64,000 nt of DNA from Bradyrhizobium aeschynomenes (GTDB taxonomy: Bacteria > Pseudomonadota > Alphaproteobacteria > Rhizobiales > Xanthobacteraceae): positions 62,001 to 126,000 of the forward strand of contig NZ_JABFDM010000012.1 of NCBI RefSeq assembly GCF_013178945.1, in the 5' to 3' direction. Positions within the stretch are counted from its first letter, which is position 1, and each line of letters starts with the position of its first letter. This document shows positions 16,846 to 25,383 of the stretch, in pieces. A program made the position numbers and the translations under genes. Under the pieces are notes generated by a model, which worked only from the letters and a program-made list of their open reading frames with translations, was not told the DNA's origin and made no database searches.

Positions 16846-16929
16846 GTCATGGCCGGGCTTGTCCCGGCCATCCACGTCGGCCGGCAAGCTGAGAACGACG
16901 TGGATGCCCGGGACAAGCCCGGGCATGAC
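16846..16929. repeat. GTCATGGCCGGGCTTGTCCC-type inverted repeat
   Basis: Arms GTCATGGCCGGGCTTGTCCC and GGGACAAGCCCGGGCATGAC face each other around a short centre that is itself palindromic (CCACGTCGG/CGACGTGG). This is an interspersed intergenic repeat. Confidence 0.85.
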
Positions 16930-17035
16930 GGAGTCACTGATCGGCAGAATCGCTCGTCAAGAGACTTCGCATCTCCCCGCTCGCTCCTGCTCTCCGTCGT
17001 TGCCAGCCATCACAGCCGTCACGGCTTCTTCACTG

Positions 17036-17113
17036 GGCGATCCAGTACGCCGAGACGCCTGTGGGTCCATTGAAAGCCGCGGCGTACTGGATGCCCGCCT
17101 GCGCGGGCATGAC
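17036..17113. repeat. CCAGTACGCCG/CGGCGTACTGG repeat, copy A
   Basis: Contains GATCCAGTACGCCG and GCGGCGTACTGGATGCCCGC, followed by CCTGCGCGGGCATGAC. Same family as the elements at 18566-18663, 20091-20189 and 55877-56044, in the opposite orientation. Confidence 0.8.
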
Positions 17114-17322
17114 AGCCGAGGTTGTGGCGGCTTGCTGGGTTCACACCGCTTGGCTCATCCGCGCTACCGGCGGAACTGCAGACGGCGCATGCGTTCCATC
17201 GACCGAGTTCATCATCATCGCGCGAGCAGTGATTGATCTCGCGCGCGAGCGCCCTACCTGAAGGGGCCGGCCGCCGGCGCCTTTGGCGGATCATGTGTTC
17301 CAACCGGCCAGTGGGTTTCAGC

Positions 17323-18483
17323 ATGAGCGCTCAGTCCTCGCCGCACGCATCGACCAACGCCGCCGATGACGGCGGGAGCGCGGCCGTCATCCGCATCGAC
17401 AGCTTCGCCGCCGCGCGCGAGGTGCTGCGCTCGGGCGACGTCCGGCAGGCCGGCTTCAATGCCGAGCTGGTGCATCGATTCATCGGCCCGCGCCACGCGC
17501 CGGTGCTGTACCAGGACGGCGAGCCGCACCAGAAGCAGCGCAGCGCCACCGCGCGGTTCTTCACGCCGCGCGTGGTCGCGACCCGCTATTGTGAGCTGAT
17601 GGAGGCGACCAGCCGCGACCTCGTGGCGCAGTTCTGCAAAGCACGGCGCGCCCGGCTCGACGATCTCAGCCTGTCGCTCGCGGTGGCCGTGGCCGCCGAC
17701 ATCATCGGGCTGACGGACAGTCCGCGCGATGCGATGGCGGCGCGGCTGAACCGGTTCTTCAGCGCGCCTGTCGGCAAGGGCGCGATCGTGACGCTGCGCA
17801 ACGCCGTCTTCGGCCAGCTCCGCACCCTCGCCTTCTATTGGTTCGACGTGCGGCCGGCGATCCGCGCCCGGCGCCGCCGGCCGCGCGAGGACGTCATCTC
17901 GCATCTCCTGGCGGAAGGCTATTCCAACCGCGAGATCCTGACCGAATGCCTCACCTATGGCGCCGCGGGGATGGCGACCACGCGCGAGTTCATCGTGATG
18001 GCGGGCTTGCGGCTGTTCGAGGACGATGCGCTGCGCGCGCGCTTTCTCGCTGCCGACGAGCCGGAGCGCATGACCATTCTCGAGGAGGTGCTGCGGCTCG
18101 AGCCCGTGGTATCCACGCTGAAGCGCCGCACCGCCTGCCCCATGACGCTGCACACCGATGCGGGCGCAACGACGATCCCGGCGCGCAGCCTGGTCGAGAT
18201 CGACATCGGCGCCGCCAACCGCGACGAAGCCGCCGCCGGCGCCTGCCCGCATCAACTCGATCCGGATCGCGTGCGCCCGGCCAAGGGCTCCGCCAGCCTG
18301 CTGAGCTTCGGCGATGGCCCGCACCGCTGCCCCGGCGCCGCCGTGGCGCTGCACGAGGCCGCAATCTTCCTCGATCAGCTGATGCGCGTGCCAGGATTGA
18401 AGCTGGAGCGGCGGCCGACCAAGACGATCAACCCGGTGAGCAGCGGCTATGAGCTGCGCGACGCGATGATCGTGGTGGGGTGA
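17323..18483 (+). CDS. Cytochrome P450
   Basis: A 386-aa soluble bacterial P450. The haem ligand is C336 in FGDGPHRCPGAAVALHE, the K-helix ExxR is E255-V-L-R258, and the I-helix oxygen-binding region is YGAAGMATTRE (about residues 212-222), with the usual acidic-alcohol pair altered. P450s hydroxylate or otherwise oxidise small organic substrates using electrons from a ferredoxin system; no redox partner is encoded nearby, and the substrate is unknown. I chose the ATG at 17323 (MSAQSSPH). An ATG at 17293 is possible. Repeats flank the gene. Confidence 0.9.
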   Translation: MSAQSSPHASTNAADDGGSAAVIRIDSFAAAREVLRSGDVRQAGFNAELVHRFIGPRHAPVLYQDGEPHQKQRSATARFFTPRVVATRYCELMEATSRDLVAQFCKARRARLDDLSLSLAVAVAADIIGLTDSPRDAMAARLNRFFSAPVGKGAIVTLRNAVFGQLRTLAFYWFDVRPAIRARRRRPREDVISHLLAEGYSNREILTECLTYGAAGMATTREFIVMAGLRLFEDDALRARFLAADEPERMTILEEVLRLEPVVSTLKRRTACPMTLHTDAGATTIPARSLVEIDIGAANRDEAAAGACPHQLDPDRVRPAKGSASLLSFGDGPHRCPGAAVALHEAAIFLDQLMRVPGLKLERRPTKTINPVSSGYELRDAMIVVG

Positions 18484-18565
18484 GGTGAGATTGCCAGCCT
18501 CCGCCCGGCGTCATTTGGTGATCATCTCCGTCCATGGTCTCCCAAGGCATCCACATCCTCCGCTG

Positions 18566-18663
18566 TCATGCCCGCGCAGGCGGGCATCCAGTACGCCGTG
18601 GCCGCAGTGATCAAGCCGCACCGCCGCGGCGTACTGGATCGCCCGGTCGAGCCGGGCGATGAC
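18566..18663. repeat. GTCATGCCCGCGCAGGCGGG / CCAGTACGCCG repeat, copy B
   Basis: Begins GTCATGCCCGCGCAGGCGGG, then CATCCAGTACGCCG...CGGCGTACTGGATC, and ends CCGGGCGATGAC. A full-length palindromic member of the family. Confidence 0.85.
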
Positions 18664-18746
18664 GGTGGTGTTTGTAGCACCGGCGCCGGCCTCTCCGACG
18701 ACGGCTCAGCAGCCGTTACGCCGTACGATGCAATCGGCGCGCTTCC

Positions 18747-19496
18747 TCAGCGCAAGCCCCCCGTCACATGCAACGTCTCGCCCGTCACATAGGACGCATC
18801 ATCCGACGCGAAGAACGCGACCGCGGCGGCGATCTCCTCGGCCTTGCCGACGCGGGCCAGCGGCGTGGCGGTCTCGATCCATTGGCGCATCTCGCCCTCG
18901 TGGAAGCCGGCGGCGATCACGCCTTCGGTGACGACCATGCCGGGATTGACGGTGTTGACGCGAATCTTGCGCGGCGCGAGCTCCTTCGACAGCACCGAGG
19001 AAATGGAATCGACCGCGGCCTTGGTGGCCGTGTAGACGGCGCCGTTCGGAGGCGCGATCGTCGACACGCCCGAGGAAATATTGACGATGCTGCCGCCGGC
19101 CGGATTGAAATGCCGCGCCGCCTCCTGCGACACCAGCAGCAGGCCGAGCACGTTGAGATCGAACTGCTTGTGGAAGTGCTCCGGCGTGATCGCGTCGAGC
19201 GGCGCGAATTCGTAGACGCCGGCATTGTTGACGAGGATGTCGATCGGGCCGAGCGCCTTGACGGTGTCGGCGACGGCGGATTTCACCTGAGCCGAGTCAG
19301 TCAGATTGCCGCCGACCGCGACCGCCTTGCCGCCCTTGGCGGTGATCGCAGCGACCACGCGCTCGGCGCCGTCCTTGCTGGCACTGTAATTGACCGCGAC
19401 CGCCGCGCCTTCCGCCGCCAGCCGCGCCGCGATCGCCGCGCCGATACCCTTCGAGGCGCCGGTCACCAGCGCCACCTTTCCTGCCAGTCTGCTCAT
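18747..19496 (-). CDS. SDR-family oxidoreductase (3-oxoacyl-ACP reductase-like)
   Basis: A 249-aa classical short-chain dehydrogenase. The cofactor motif is TGASKGIG (about residues 12-19), followed by NNAGVYEFAPL and a catalytic Ser (VNISSGVS)/Tyr-x3-Lys (VYTATKAA) triad. The C-terminal SYVTGETLHVTGG is typical. An NADP(H)-dependent alcohol/ketone redox reaction is predicted; the substrate is unknown. The ATG at 19494-19496 has GGGGAGAG upstream. It is divergent from an ArsR regulator (19589), with a 31-bp perfect dyad between the starts, so it is probably repressed by that regulator. Confidence 0.9.
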   Translation of the reverse strand: MSRLAGKVALVTGASKGIGAAIAARLAAEGAAVAVNYSASKDGAERVVAAITAKGGKAVAVGGNLTDSAQVKSAVADTVKALGPIDILVNNAGVYEFAPLDAITPEHFHKQFDLNVLGLLLVSQEAARHFNPAGGSIVNISSGVSTIAPPNGAVYTATKAAVDSISSVLSKELAPRKIRVNTVNPGMVVTEGVIAAGFHEGEMRQWIETATPLARVGKAEEIAAAVAFFASDDASYVTGETLHVTGGLR

Positions 19497-19526
19497 CTCG
19501 CTCTCCCCTGCGCCCACGGCGCATGC

Positions 19527-19557
19527 TTCAATCGTTCAGAACTAGTGAACTATTGAA
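19527..19557. promoter_or_regulatory. Nested palindromic operator between SDR and ArsR genes
   Basis: A perfectly symmetric dyad centred on 19542: TTCAAT-n-GTTCA-n7-TGAAC-n-ATTGAA. It lies between the divergent starts (19496 and 19589), where an autoregulating ArsR repressor would bind and control both directions. Confidence 0.75.
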
Positions 19558-19588
19558 CCGGCGCAAGGGCGTCGCTATATCTTTTTTC

Positions 19589-19900
19589 ATGGCGCCATTG
19601 TTTCACCCGTCGCGGGACGACATCACCCTGGCCGGCGTGCTCTCAGCCCTCGCCGACCCGATGCGGCTGCGCATCGTCAAGGGCCTGATGGAACAGAGCG
19701 ACTGCATGTCCTGCACTGCGGCCGCGCCCTGCCCGGACATTCCCAAATCGACGCTGTCGAACCACTTCCGCATCCTCCGCGAGGCCGGCCTGATCCAGAC
19801 CACGAAGAAGGGCGTCGAGCATCGCAACGTCGTGCGCGAGGCCGACCTGAACGCGCGGTTCCCGAAGCTGTTGAAGACGATCTTGGCGTCCGCCGAATAG
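19589..19900 (+). CDS. ArsR-family winged-helix transcriptional regulator
   Basis: A 103-aa protein with the ArsR fold: LSALADPMRLRIVKGLME, then a recognition helix in PKSTLSNHFRILREAGLI and the wing TTKKGVEHRNVVREAD. A Cys cluster, SDCMSCTAAAPCPDI (three Cys), lies between the first helices and could sense a metal, thiol-reactive compound or redox state. That sensing role is inference. The ATG at 19589 replaces a longer upstream frame that would run through the operator. It likely represses itself and the divergent SDR gene. Confidence 0.88.
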   Translation: MAPLFHPSRDDITLAGVLSALADPMRLRIVKGLMEQSDCMSCTAAAPCPDIPKSTLSNHFRILREAGLIQTTKKGVEHRNVVREADLNARFPKLLKTILASAE

Positions 19901-20268
19901 CGCGAACGTGGGGCGGGCAAAGGCGCGCCGCTGTCGATCACATGGGGTACGCTCTTTCGCGCGCCGTGCCCATCGCCCGCACCCACCGGCGCCGATGGTG
20001 GGCACGCGCGCCTCCGGCGTTGTTCTGCCTACCCCGATTGCGCTGATCGCCTCTGCCTCTGATTTTCGCAGAGCATCCGCATTCACCTCCGTCATGCCCG
20101 CGCAGGCGGGCATCCGGTACGCCGCGGCCGCAATGATCAAGCCGCATCGCCGCGTCGTACTGGATCGCCCGGCCTGGCCGGGCGATGACAACTGAGTCTG
20201 CGGTACGGACGACGGCCTGGCGACAGCTCAGCCAGCCCGCTGCGCTCGCAATGACAGAGTTCGGAGTG
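19901..20268. other. Intergenic region with a palindromic repeat
   Basis: About 370 bp without a gene between the ArsR gene and the DUF2171 gene. The only recognisable structure is repeat copy C at 20091-20189. Confidence 0.5.
20091..20189. repeat. GTCATGCCCGCGCAGGCGGG / CGTACTGGATC repeat, copy C
   Basis: Same order as copy B: GTCATGCCCGCGCAGGCGGG, CCGGTACGCCGCGG, a short centre, CGTACTGGATCGCCCGG, and CCGGGCGATGAC at the end. Confidence 0.85.
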
Positions 20269-20502
20269 CTACTTCTCCTGCTCCATCGTCACCGCGACCG
20301 CTCCCACCGCCGACAGTCGCACCTTGTCGCCTTCGACGTCGGCGACGAGGCTCTTGTCGATGAAATGGTGATGGCCCTTGTGGCTGCCCTCGCCGCTGTC
20401 CTTCTTGGTCAGCTTGATGCGATTGCCGTCGACGCGATCGACGGTGCCGACATGCACGCCGTCGGCGCCGATGACTTCCATATGTTCCTTGATGTCGTGC
20501 AT
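20269..20502 (-). CDS. DUF2171 domain protein
   Basis: A 77-aa small soluble protein: HMEVIGADGVHVGTVDRVDG, then KLTKKDSGEGSHKGHHHFID and a C-terminal VRLSAVGAVAVTM segment. This is the DUF2171 / PRC-barrel-like pattern (modelled on xDGxxxGTVDxVdGxxIKLT). Function is unknown; relatives are often in stress-regulated sets. The start at 20500-20502 has GAGGAG upstream, and a GGAAC-n17-GTT promoter motif lies 35 bp further up. Confidence 0.85.
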   Translation of the reverse strand: MHDIKEHMEVIGADGVHVGTVDRVDGNRIKLTKKDSGEGSHKGHHHFIDKSLVADVEGDKVRLSAVGAVAVTMEQEK

Positions 20503-20536
20503 GACGAACTCCTCTGCGGCTGATGTGAGAGCTGCG

Positions 20537-20563
20537 TCAACCGGCTGATGAGCCAAGGGTTCC
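20537..20563 (-). promoter_or_regulatory. Candidate EcfG-type promoter of the DUF2171 gene
   Basis: On the minus strand, GGAAC (20563-20559), 17 bases, then GTTGA (20541-20537), 34 bp before the start codon. Confidence 0.5.
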
Positions 20564-20708
20564 GTCGCCCGGCGGGCTCGCAATGACGACGGAACGGCTG
20601 TTCGCACGATCGGGCTTCCGCCTTGCCCCCGTCGCACACTTCCGACAAAAATAAATCTATTGCCATTTATCCGAACTTATGATCATCTCTCTTCATCCCG
20701 GCCCGCGA

Positions 20709-21043
20709 GAGGGGCGCTTCGCGATCGTCACGAGACGTAGGGTCTGGGGATGCGGTGGCTGCGAGTTTGCTGCAGCGGGCCTTGCGCTCGCCGACGAACG
20801 GCAGGCTTGCGGACGTGAAGACGCGTGGTCCTGGCCTCCCGGTGCTGAGGCCAAGCCGGTGGTGATGATCCGCTGGCGACGGGGTCAAGAAGCCGGTCCC
20901 CGGGGAGATCGCGACATAAGCGTGAAAACCATCGCGCGGGGAATGCCGGGTGTTCTCGGCTGAACCTGTGGTGACTGCCGCCTGCTTATCTTCTGCAGGC
21001 GGGCCATGGGTGCGGCCAGCGCCCGGCATTCCCCGCGCCCTCT
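20709..21043. repeat. Long structured interspersed repeat, copy 1
   Basis: About 340 bp sharing order and much sequence with 55231-55579. Shared blocks include CGCGTGGTCCTGGC, AACCATCGCGCGGGGAATGC, CTGAACCTGTGGTGACTGCC and GGCATTCCCCGCGCCCTCT. GCGGGGAATGCC and GGCATTCCCCGC pair, as do GCCGCCTGC and GCAGGCGGGC inside. A minus-strand open frame through it (20667-21083) is non-conserved and not called. The remainder of 20503-21116 contains nothing else recognised. Confidence 0.85.
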
Positions 21044-21116
21044 CGCTTCGGAGGGCCGACGACCGGCAAGCCTCGGGCGCCATCTGCGCCGCGGGATCGC
21101 GCTCGCGCGGGCGGTG

Positions 21117-23186
21117 CTACGCCTTGCGCACGGTGCCGAGGAAGCCCTCGACCGCCACGCGAAAACGGTCGGCATCGTCGGACATGCGACGCACGGACTC
21201 GACCATCGCAGCCCCCGCATTGCCGGTCTGGCGGTTGAGCGCGGCGACCGAACCGATCGTGTCGGTCACGGCGCGGGTGCCCAGCGCCGCCTGCTGGAAG
21301 TTGCGCGAGATCTCGGTGGTGGCGGCGCGCTGCTCCTCGACGGCGGCCGCGATCGCGGTCATCTTCTCGTCGATGCCGGAGATGTTGAGGCTGATGGCGC
21401 GGATCGCCTCGACCGATTCGCCGGTGGCGGCCTGGATCTCGGCGATCTGCCGGGTGATGTCGTCGGTGGCGGTCGCGGTCTGCGCCGCGAGGTTCTTGAC
21501 CTCGCCGGCGACCACCGCGAAGCCGCGGCCGGCCTCGCCCGCGCGCGCCGCCTCGATGGTCGCGTTGAGCGCCAGCAGGTTGGTCTGGCTGGCGATCGCG
21601 GTGATCATCTTGACCACCTCGCCGATGCGGTTGGCGGCGCGGTCGAGCATCTCGACGGTGGCGTTGGTCTGCGCCGCCTTCTCGACCGCCTGGCGGGCGT
21701 CGGCCGCGGAGGCCTGCACCTGGGCGGCGATCTCGGAGACGGAGGCCGTCAGCTCCTCGGTGGCCGCGGCGATGGTCTCGAGATTGCTGGTCGCGGTTTC
21801 CGCGGCGCTGGCGACGGCGGCGGTCTGCTCGGTGGAATCGTCCACCAGCCGGCGCACGTCGGTGGCGGAGGTGTCGAGCTGGCCGGTGGAGCCGCTCATG
21901 CTGACGATGACCGCCTGCACGGTGTCGTCGAAGCTCCGGCAGGCGCTGTCGATCGCCTGCGAGCGCTCCAGCCGGCGGCCCTGGTCGAGCTCGCGCTCGC
22001 GCGACAGCTGGTCGGCGGTGGCGGCGCTCTCGCGCAGGCCCTCGAGCGCGGCGGCCATGGCGCCGAACTCGTCGGCATGGGCGAATTGCGGCACCGGGGT
22101 CTGGTAGTCGCGCTGGCCGATGCGCTGGATCGCCTGCATCAGCGCGCCCACCGGGCGCACCAGGCGAACGCGGACCGCGCGCAGCGCCAGGCCGGCCACC
22201 ACGAGCGCGGCGAGGAAGGCGATGGACTGCACGATCAGGCTGCTCAGCGCCGCGGTCCTGATCGCCTCGGCGCGCGCGATCGAGCCGTCGAGCGCGGTCA
22301 TGCCGATGGCGATGATGCCGGCGAACGGGCCCTGGCAGAACGCGTTCCATTCGGGGGCCGGCATCGCCGGCTTGCCGCTGCCGTCGAAGCCCTTGGTGAG
22401 CTGGTCCATGCGCTGTTGCGCGGCATCGACCTCGGCGCGCGAGGACTTCACGACCGAGGCGAGCTGGGTGCCGCCTGCGCCGGCCAAGAGGTCGTCGAGA
22501 CCGGCCCAGCCGGCCGCGACGGTGCCGCGCCACTGGCCGATCGTGCCCTTCTGCGCGTCGTCGAGCGGCTTGGAGGCATTGATGTTCGGGCGCATCGCCG
22601 AGCATTGCAGCCCGTAGCGGTCGCGGACCTGCCAGGCCAGCCGCCGCGCCTGCACCATCTTGGCGATGGTCGGGTCGGTCATCCAGGCCCGGTTGGACAC
22701 CGCGAGCGAGGCCGCATTGGCGGCGTCGAGCGTCTTGGTCATCGCGTCGTACCAGGCCTGGGTGCGTGCGAGCACCCGCTCGGGCCGCGGCTTGGCGGCC
22801 TCGTCGAACAGCAGCCTGAACTGCGGAACCGTCGCCTCCCAGCTCGATTTCAGCCTGGCCGTGAGATCATCCCGCTCGGGCATGTCGACGCCAGCGAGCG
22901 CCGTGACGATGCCGTCATAGCCCTTGGCCTCGATGGCCTGATATTCGGTGAGCTTGGCGCGCGGATCCTCCTCGCTGAGCAGCACGCTCTGGATGTCGCC
23001 GCGATGGGCGCGCATCACGAGGACGTTCTGGAAGATCGCCTTGTCCGCCGCCGTCAGTTGCTCGGTCGCCACGCTCTCGCGATAGCGGCCGGCAGCGCCG
23101 CTCATCAGGATTGCCGTCGACACCAGGATGCCGGCCGCCAGGACCGACAGGAGCACCATCAGCAGGGTACTGACCGACTTCTTCAT
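21117..23186 (-). CDS. Methyl-accepting chemotaxis protein
   Basis: A 689-aa chemoreceptor. TM1 is at about residues 5-27, a periplasmic sensor of about 280 residues follows, TM2 is at about 314-336, then a HAMP region (VRLVRPVGALMQAIQRIGQRDY) and a cytoplasmic signalling domain. The conserved hairpin NLLALNATIEAARAGEAGRG FAVVAGEV marks the CheA/CheW contact region. The sensor begins with VATEQLTAADKAIFQNVLV and contains many helix-forming residues; its ligand is unknown. The ATG at 23184-23186 directly precedes the first membrane segment. It is divergent from the transglycosylase-like gene and lies just upstream (in its own direction) of the long repeat. Confidence 0.92.
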   Translation of the reverse strand: MKKSVSTLLMVLLSVLAAGILVSTAILMSGAAGRYRESVATEQLTAADKAIFQNVLVMRAHRGDIQSVLLSEEDPRAKLTEYQAIEAKGYDGIVTALAGVDMPERDDLTARLKSSWEATVPQFRLLFDEAAKPRPERVLARTQAWYDAMTKTLDAANAASLAVSNRAWMTDPTIAKMVQARRLAWQVRDRYGLQCSAMRPNINASKPLDDAQKGTIGQWRGTVAAGWAGLDDLLAGAGGTQLASVVKSSRAEVDAAQQRMDQLTKGFDGSGKPAMPAPEWNAFCQGPFAGIIAIGMTALDGSIARAEAIRTAALSSLIVQSIAFLAALVVAGLALRAVRVRLVRPVGALMQAIQRIGQRDYQTPVPQFAHADEFGAMAAALEGLRESAATADQLSRERELDQGRRLERSQAIDSACRSFDDTVQAVIVSMSGSTGQLDTSATDVRRLVDDSTEQTAAVASAAETATSNLETIAAATEELTASVSEIAAQVQASAADARQAVEKAAQTNATVEMLDRAANRIGEVVKMITAIASQTNLLALNATIEAARAGEAGRGFAVVAGEVKNLAAQTATATDDITRQIAEIQAATGESVEAIRAISLNISGIDEKMTAIAAAVEEQRAATTEISRNFQQAALGTRAVTDTIGSVAALNRQTGNAGAAMVESVRRMSDDADRFRVAVEGFLGTVRKA

Positions 23187-23248
23187 CACGCACCGCCTCA
23201 CACCATAAAGTGGCAGGATGGCGCAATTGCACAAATTCTTCCTTAACC

Positions 23249-24130
23249 ATGGACCGGCACACCGACAGCCGAGGTAATCAGTTGCCGAACAGCCCTGCTC
23301 CACTCCAACAAAAATCGCGCAAGCCGCAGCGGAGCGGCCGTTGGCGCAGGCTGCGGCGCGATATGGAGCGAATCGCACCACGCGCTGCGCGGTGGCTGGG
23401 GCGGCAGGCGAGCGCGGCGCCGCGGTGGCTCAAGCTGACCTGCATCGCCGGACTGGCGCTCGGCACCTTCGCGCTGGTCAATCTGGCCTATCACGTCGTC
23501 CGCAAGCCGACCGAGTTGTTCGTGGTGACCGGCCACTCGCTCGACAAGGAGCCGGACGAGACGTGGCGGCAATACGGCACGCTGTTCCGCGCGCATGCGA
23601 CACGCGCGATCACGGCGGAGCTGCTGGCAGCTCTGGCGCAGACCGAGAGCTCCGGCAATCCGGTGGCGCGCACCTATTGGCGCTGGCGCCTGGCGTGGAA
23701 TCCGTTCGCGCTGTATCAGCCGGCCTCGAGCGCCGTGGGCTTGTTCCAGATGACGGATGGCGCGTTCGCCGATGCGTCCCGCTTCTGCATCCGCGATCAC
23801 GAGGTCGTCAGCGACGGCTGCGGATCGCCGAGCCTGTACGTCCGCGCCTGGCCGCCGCACGCGGTGGCGCTCACGGTCATCTCGCTCGACCGCCAGGTCG
23901 CTTCGGTGCTCGCGCGGCACCCTGCCGCAAAGCCGACGGCGCAGCAGAGGCAGGATCTCGCCGCCGTGATCCATCTCTGCGGCGCCGGTCCTGCATCAGG
24001 CTTCGTCCGCCGCGGCTTCAAGCCGGACGATGGCGAGCGCTGCGGCGACCACTCGGTGGCGGGCTATCTCCGCAAGCTCAATGCGATGAAGAAGCAGTTT
24101 CAGAAGCTCGCAGCACCGGAGCGGAGCTGA
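23249..24130 (+). CDS. Membrane-anchored lytic transglycosylase-like (SLT-type) protein
   Basis: A 293-aa protein. A basic N-terminus of about 60 residues is followed by one membrane segment (LTCIAGLALGTFALVNLAYH). A lysozyme-like domain then contains ALAQTESSGNPVA (putative catalytic Glu) and SSAVGLFQMTDGAF, the pattern of SLT-type lytic transglycosylases. The fold would face the periplasm and cleave peptidoglycan glycan strands. Several Cys in the second half may form disulfides. I chose the ATG at 23249; starts further in (23363) are possible. It is divergent from the chemoreceptor gene. Confidence 0.8.
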   Translation: MDRHTDSRGNQLPNSPAPLQQKSRKPQRSGRWRRLRRDMERIAPRAARWLGRQASAAPRWLKLTCIAGLALGTFALVNLAYHVVRKPTELFVVTGHSLDKEPDETWRQYGTLFRAHATRAITAELLAALAQTESSGNPVARTYWRWRLAWNPFALYQPASSAVGLFQMTDGAFADASRFCIRDHEVVSDGCGSPSLYVRAWPPHAVALTVISLDRQVASVLARHPAAKPTAQQRQDLAAVIHLCGAGPASGFVRRGFKPDDGERCGDHSVAGYLRKLNAMKKQFQKLAAPERS

Positions 24131-24276
24131 CGTATCGTCGGCGCGCGCCAGCATCGGCCGCCGCCCTGCTCCGCGTTAAGCACGTCGGACGTGCCGCTGT
24201 GGGCAAGACGCCGCCGTTAAGACATTGGCAACGAACTGCCGCGCATTTTCTCCATCCCATTAGTACAGGAGTCACC

Positions 24277-24558
24277 ATGTCAGAGATCGGCATTCCCGGC
24301 GCGCGCATCCGGTCCTTCGTCGAACGGATCGAGCACCTCGATGGCGAGTTGGCGGAACTGAACGAGCAGAAGAAGGAAGTCTTCGCCGAGGCCAAGGGCG
24401 AGGGCTTCGACGTCAAGATCCTGAAGGAGATCATCAAGCTGCGAAAGCAGGACCAGGAAGAGCGCGACGAGCACGAGACGCTGCTCGACACCTATATGCG
24501 AGCCATGGAAGCGGCCGAGACGGAAACCGCCAAGGTCCCCGAGAAAAAGGCGGCCTGA
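24277..24558 (+). CDS. gapR: DUF2312 / GapR-family DNA-binding protein
   Basis: A 93-aa protein: IRSFVERIEHLDGELAELNE, then AKGEGFDVKILKEIIKLRKQ and DQEERDEHETLLDTYMRA. This is the invariant core of UPF0335/DUF2312, whose Caulobacter member GapR binds overtwisted AT-rich DNA ahead of replication and transcription. It is predicted to be all helical and to form a clamp-like multimer around DNA. The ATG at 24277 has GGAG eight bases upstream. The C-terminal tail (TETAKVPEKKAA) is variable. Bradyrhizobia may have several paralogues, so chromosomal function is inferred at family level. Confidence 0.9.
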   Translation: MSEIGIPGARIRSFVERIEHLDGELAELNEQKKEVFAEAKGEGFDVKILKEIIKLRKQDQEERDEHETLLDTYMRAMEAAETETAKVPEKKAA

Positions 24559-24712
24559 GACCCGGCTGGCTCGGCCAGCGCCATCTCGACAACGACAGCG
24601 CGCGATGGCTCTGCAACGCGCGCTGTGACTGCGGCCGTAGGCGATTTTCCTTGCCCGGTTCCATGCGAGCCTCTAACGCTGCGCCACGCTTCTGCCAGCG
24701 CCCGAGGATGAG

Positions 24713-25063
24713 ATGACCGACGCGATGACCTGCCCGCAATGCCGCTCCGAGCACGCTTATCAGGACGGTGCCTTGTGGGTCTGTCCGGAATGCGGTCACG
24801 AATGGAGCGGTGACGCCACCGGTGCCGCTGCGGCCGATGACGACACCAGCATCCGCGACGCCAACGGCAATGTCCTCGCTGATGGGGACAGCGTCATCGT
24901 CATCAAAGACCTCAAAGTGAAAGGCTCTTCCTCGGTGGTGAAGGGCGGCACCAAGGTGCGCAACATCCGCCTGCAGGAAGCCAGCGACGGCCACAACATC
25001 GCTTGCAAGATCGACGGCATCGGCCAGATGAACTTGAAATCGGAGTTCGTGCGCAAGGCCTAG
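24713..25063 (+). CDS. phnA: PhnA/YjdM-family zinc-ribbon protein
   Basis: A 116-aa protein. An N-terminal zinc ribbon CPQCRSEHAYQDG...CPECGHEW is followed by a PhnA domain with IRDANGNVLADGDSVIVIKD, LKVKGSSSVVKGGTKVRNIR and KIDGIGQMNLKSEFVRK. The family name comes from an alkylphosphonate-linked locus in E. coli; a role in phosphonate metabolism is not established for it. No phn genes are nearby. A GAGG precedes the ATG by about 9 bases. Confidence 0.92.
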   Translation: MTDAMTCPQCRSEHAYQDGALWVCPECGHEWSGDATGAAAADDDTSIRDANGNVLADGDSVIVIKDLKVKGSSSVVKGGTKVRNIRLQEASDGHNIACKIDGIGQMNLKSEFVRKA

Positions 25064-25077
25064 CCTTCAATCCTCCC

Positions 25078-25103
25078 GGAACATTTCGCGACGCCGCGGC
25101 GTT
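25078..25103 (+). promoter_or_regulatory. Candidate EcfG-type promoter of the 63-aa protein gene
   Basis: GGAAC (25078-25082), 17 bases, then CGTT (25100-25103), 24 bp before the ATG at 25128. Confidence 0.5.
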
Positions 25104-25127
25104 CGGTTGAACAACGGGAGAATGACC

Positions 25128-25319
25128 ATGCTGACGGACGACCAGATCGCAACGCTTGCGGATATCGGTCAGGCGATCGCCTTCTCCCCCGCGCGGCAGG
25201 ACGAGATCGACGGCCTGATCCGTGAGGGCTACGTCGCCAAGGATGGTGACATCTACGAGTTGACGGCGAAAGGCCAGAAGGTGCTGACGGATCGGGGCGC
25301 AGGCCTCAACGAAGCCTGA
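25128..25319 (+). CDS. Small hypothetical protein
   Basis: A 63-aa soluble protein: MLTDDQIATLADIGQAIAFS, then DEIDGLIREGYVAKDGDIYE and LTAKGQKVLTDRGAGLNEA. The shape (helix, helix, DGxYELTAKGxxVL) resembles a compact winged-helix fragment. I do not recognise a named family. GGGAG at 25116-25120 favours the second ATG (25128) over the one at 25122. An EcfG-like promoter precedes it, so it may be stress-induced. Confidence 0.7.
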   Translation: MLTDDQIATLADIGQAIAFSPARQDEIDGLIREGYVAKDGDIYELTAKGQKVLTDRGAGLNEA

Positions 25320-25383
25320 GCGGACGATCCCGCACCGCCGACTTGCGCTCTGACAGCCGGTCGGCCGCCAGACACCTGCACCA

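Larger units (their letters stand above)
16624..17322. other. Repeat-containing intergenic region upstream of the P450
   Basis: About 700 bp without a convincing gene. It contains two palindromic repeats (16846-16929 and 17036-17113), annotated separately. The remainder shows nothing recognisable. Confidence 0.5.

Noticed and set aside
20667..21083. A 138-codon minus-strand open frame
   Set aside because: It runs through the long interspersed repeat. The copy at 55.2-55.6 kb does not preserve the frame, and there is no ribosome site, so it is not a gene.
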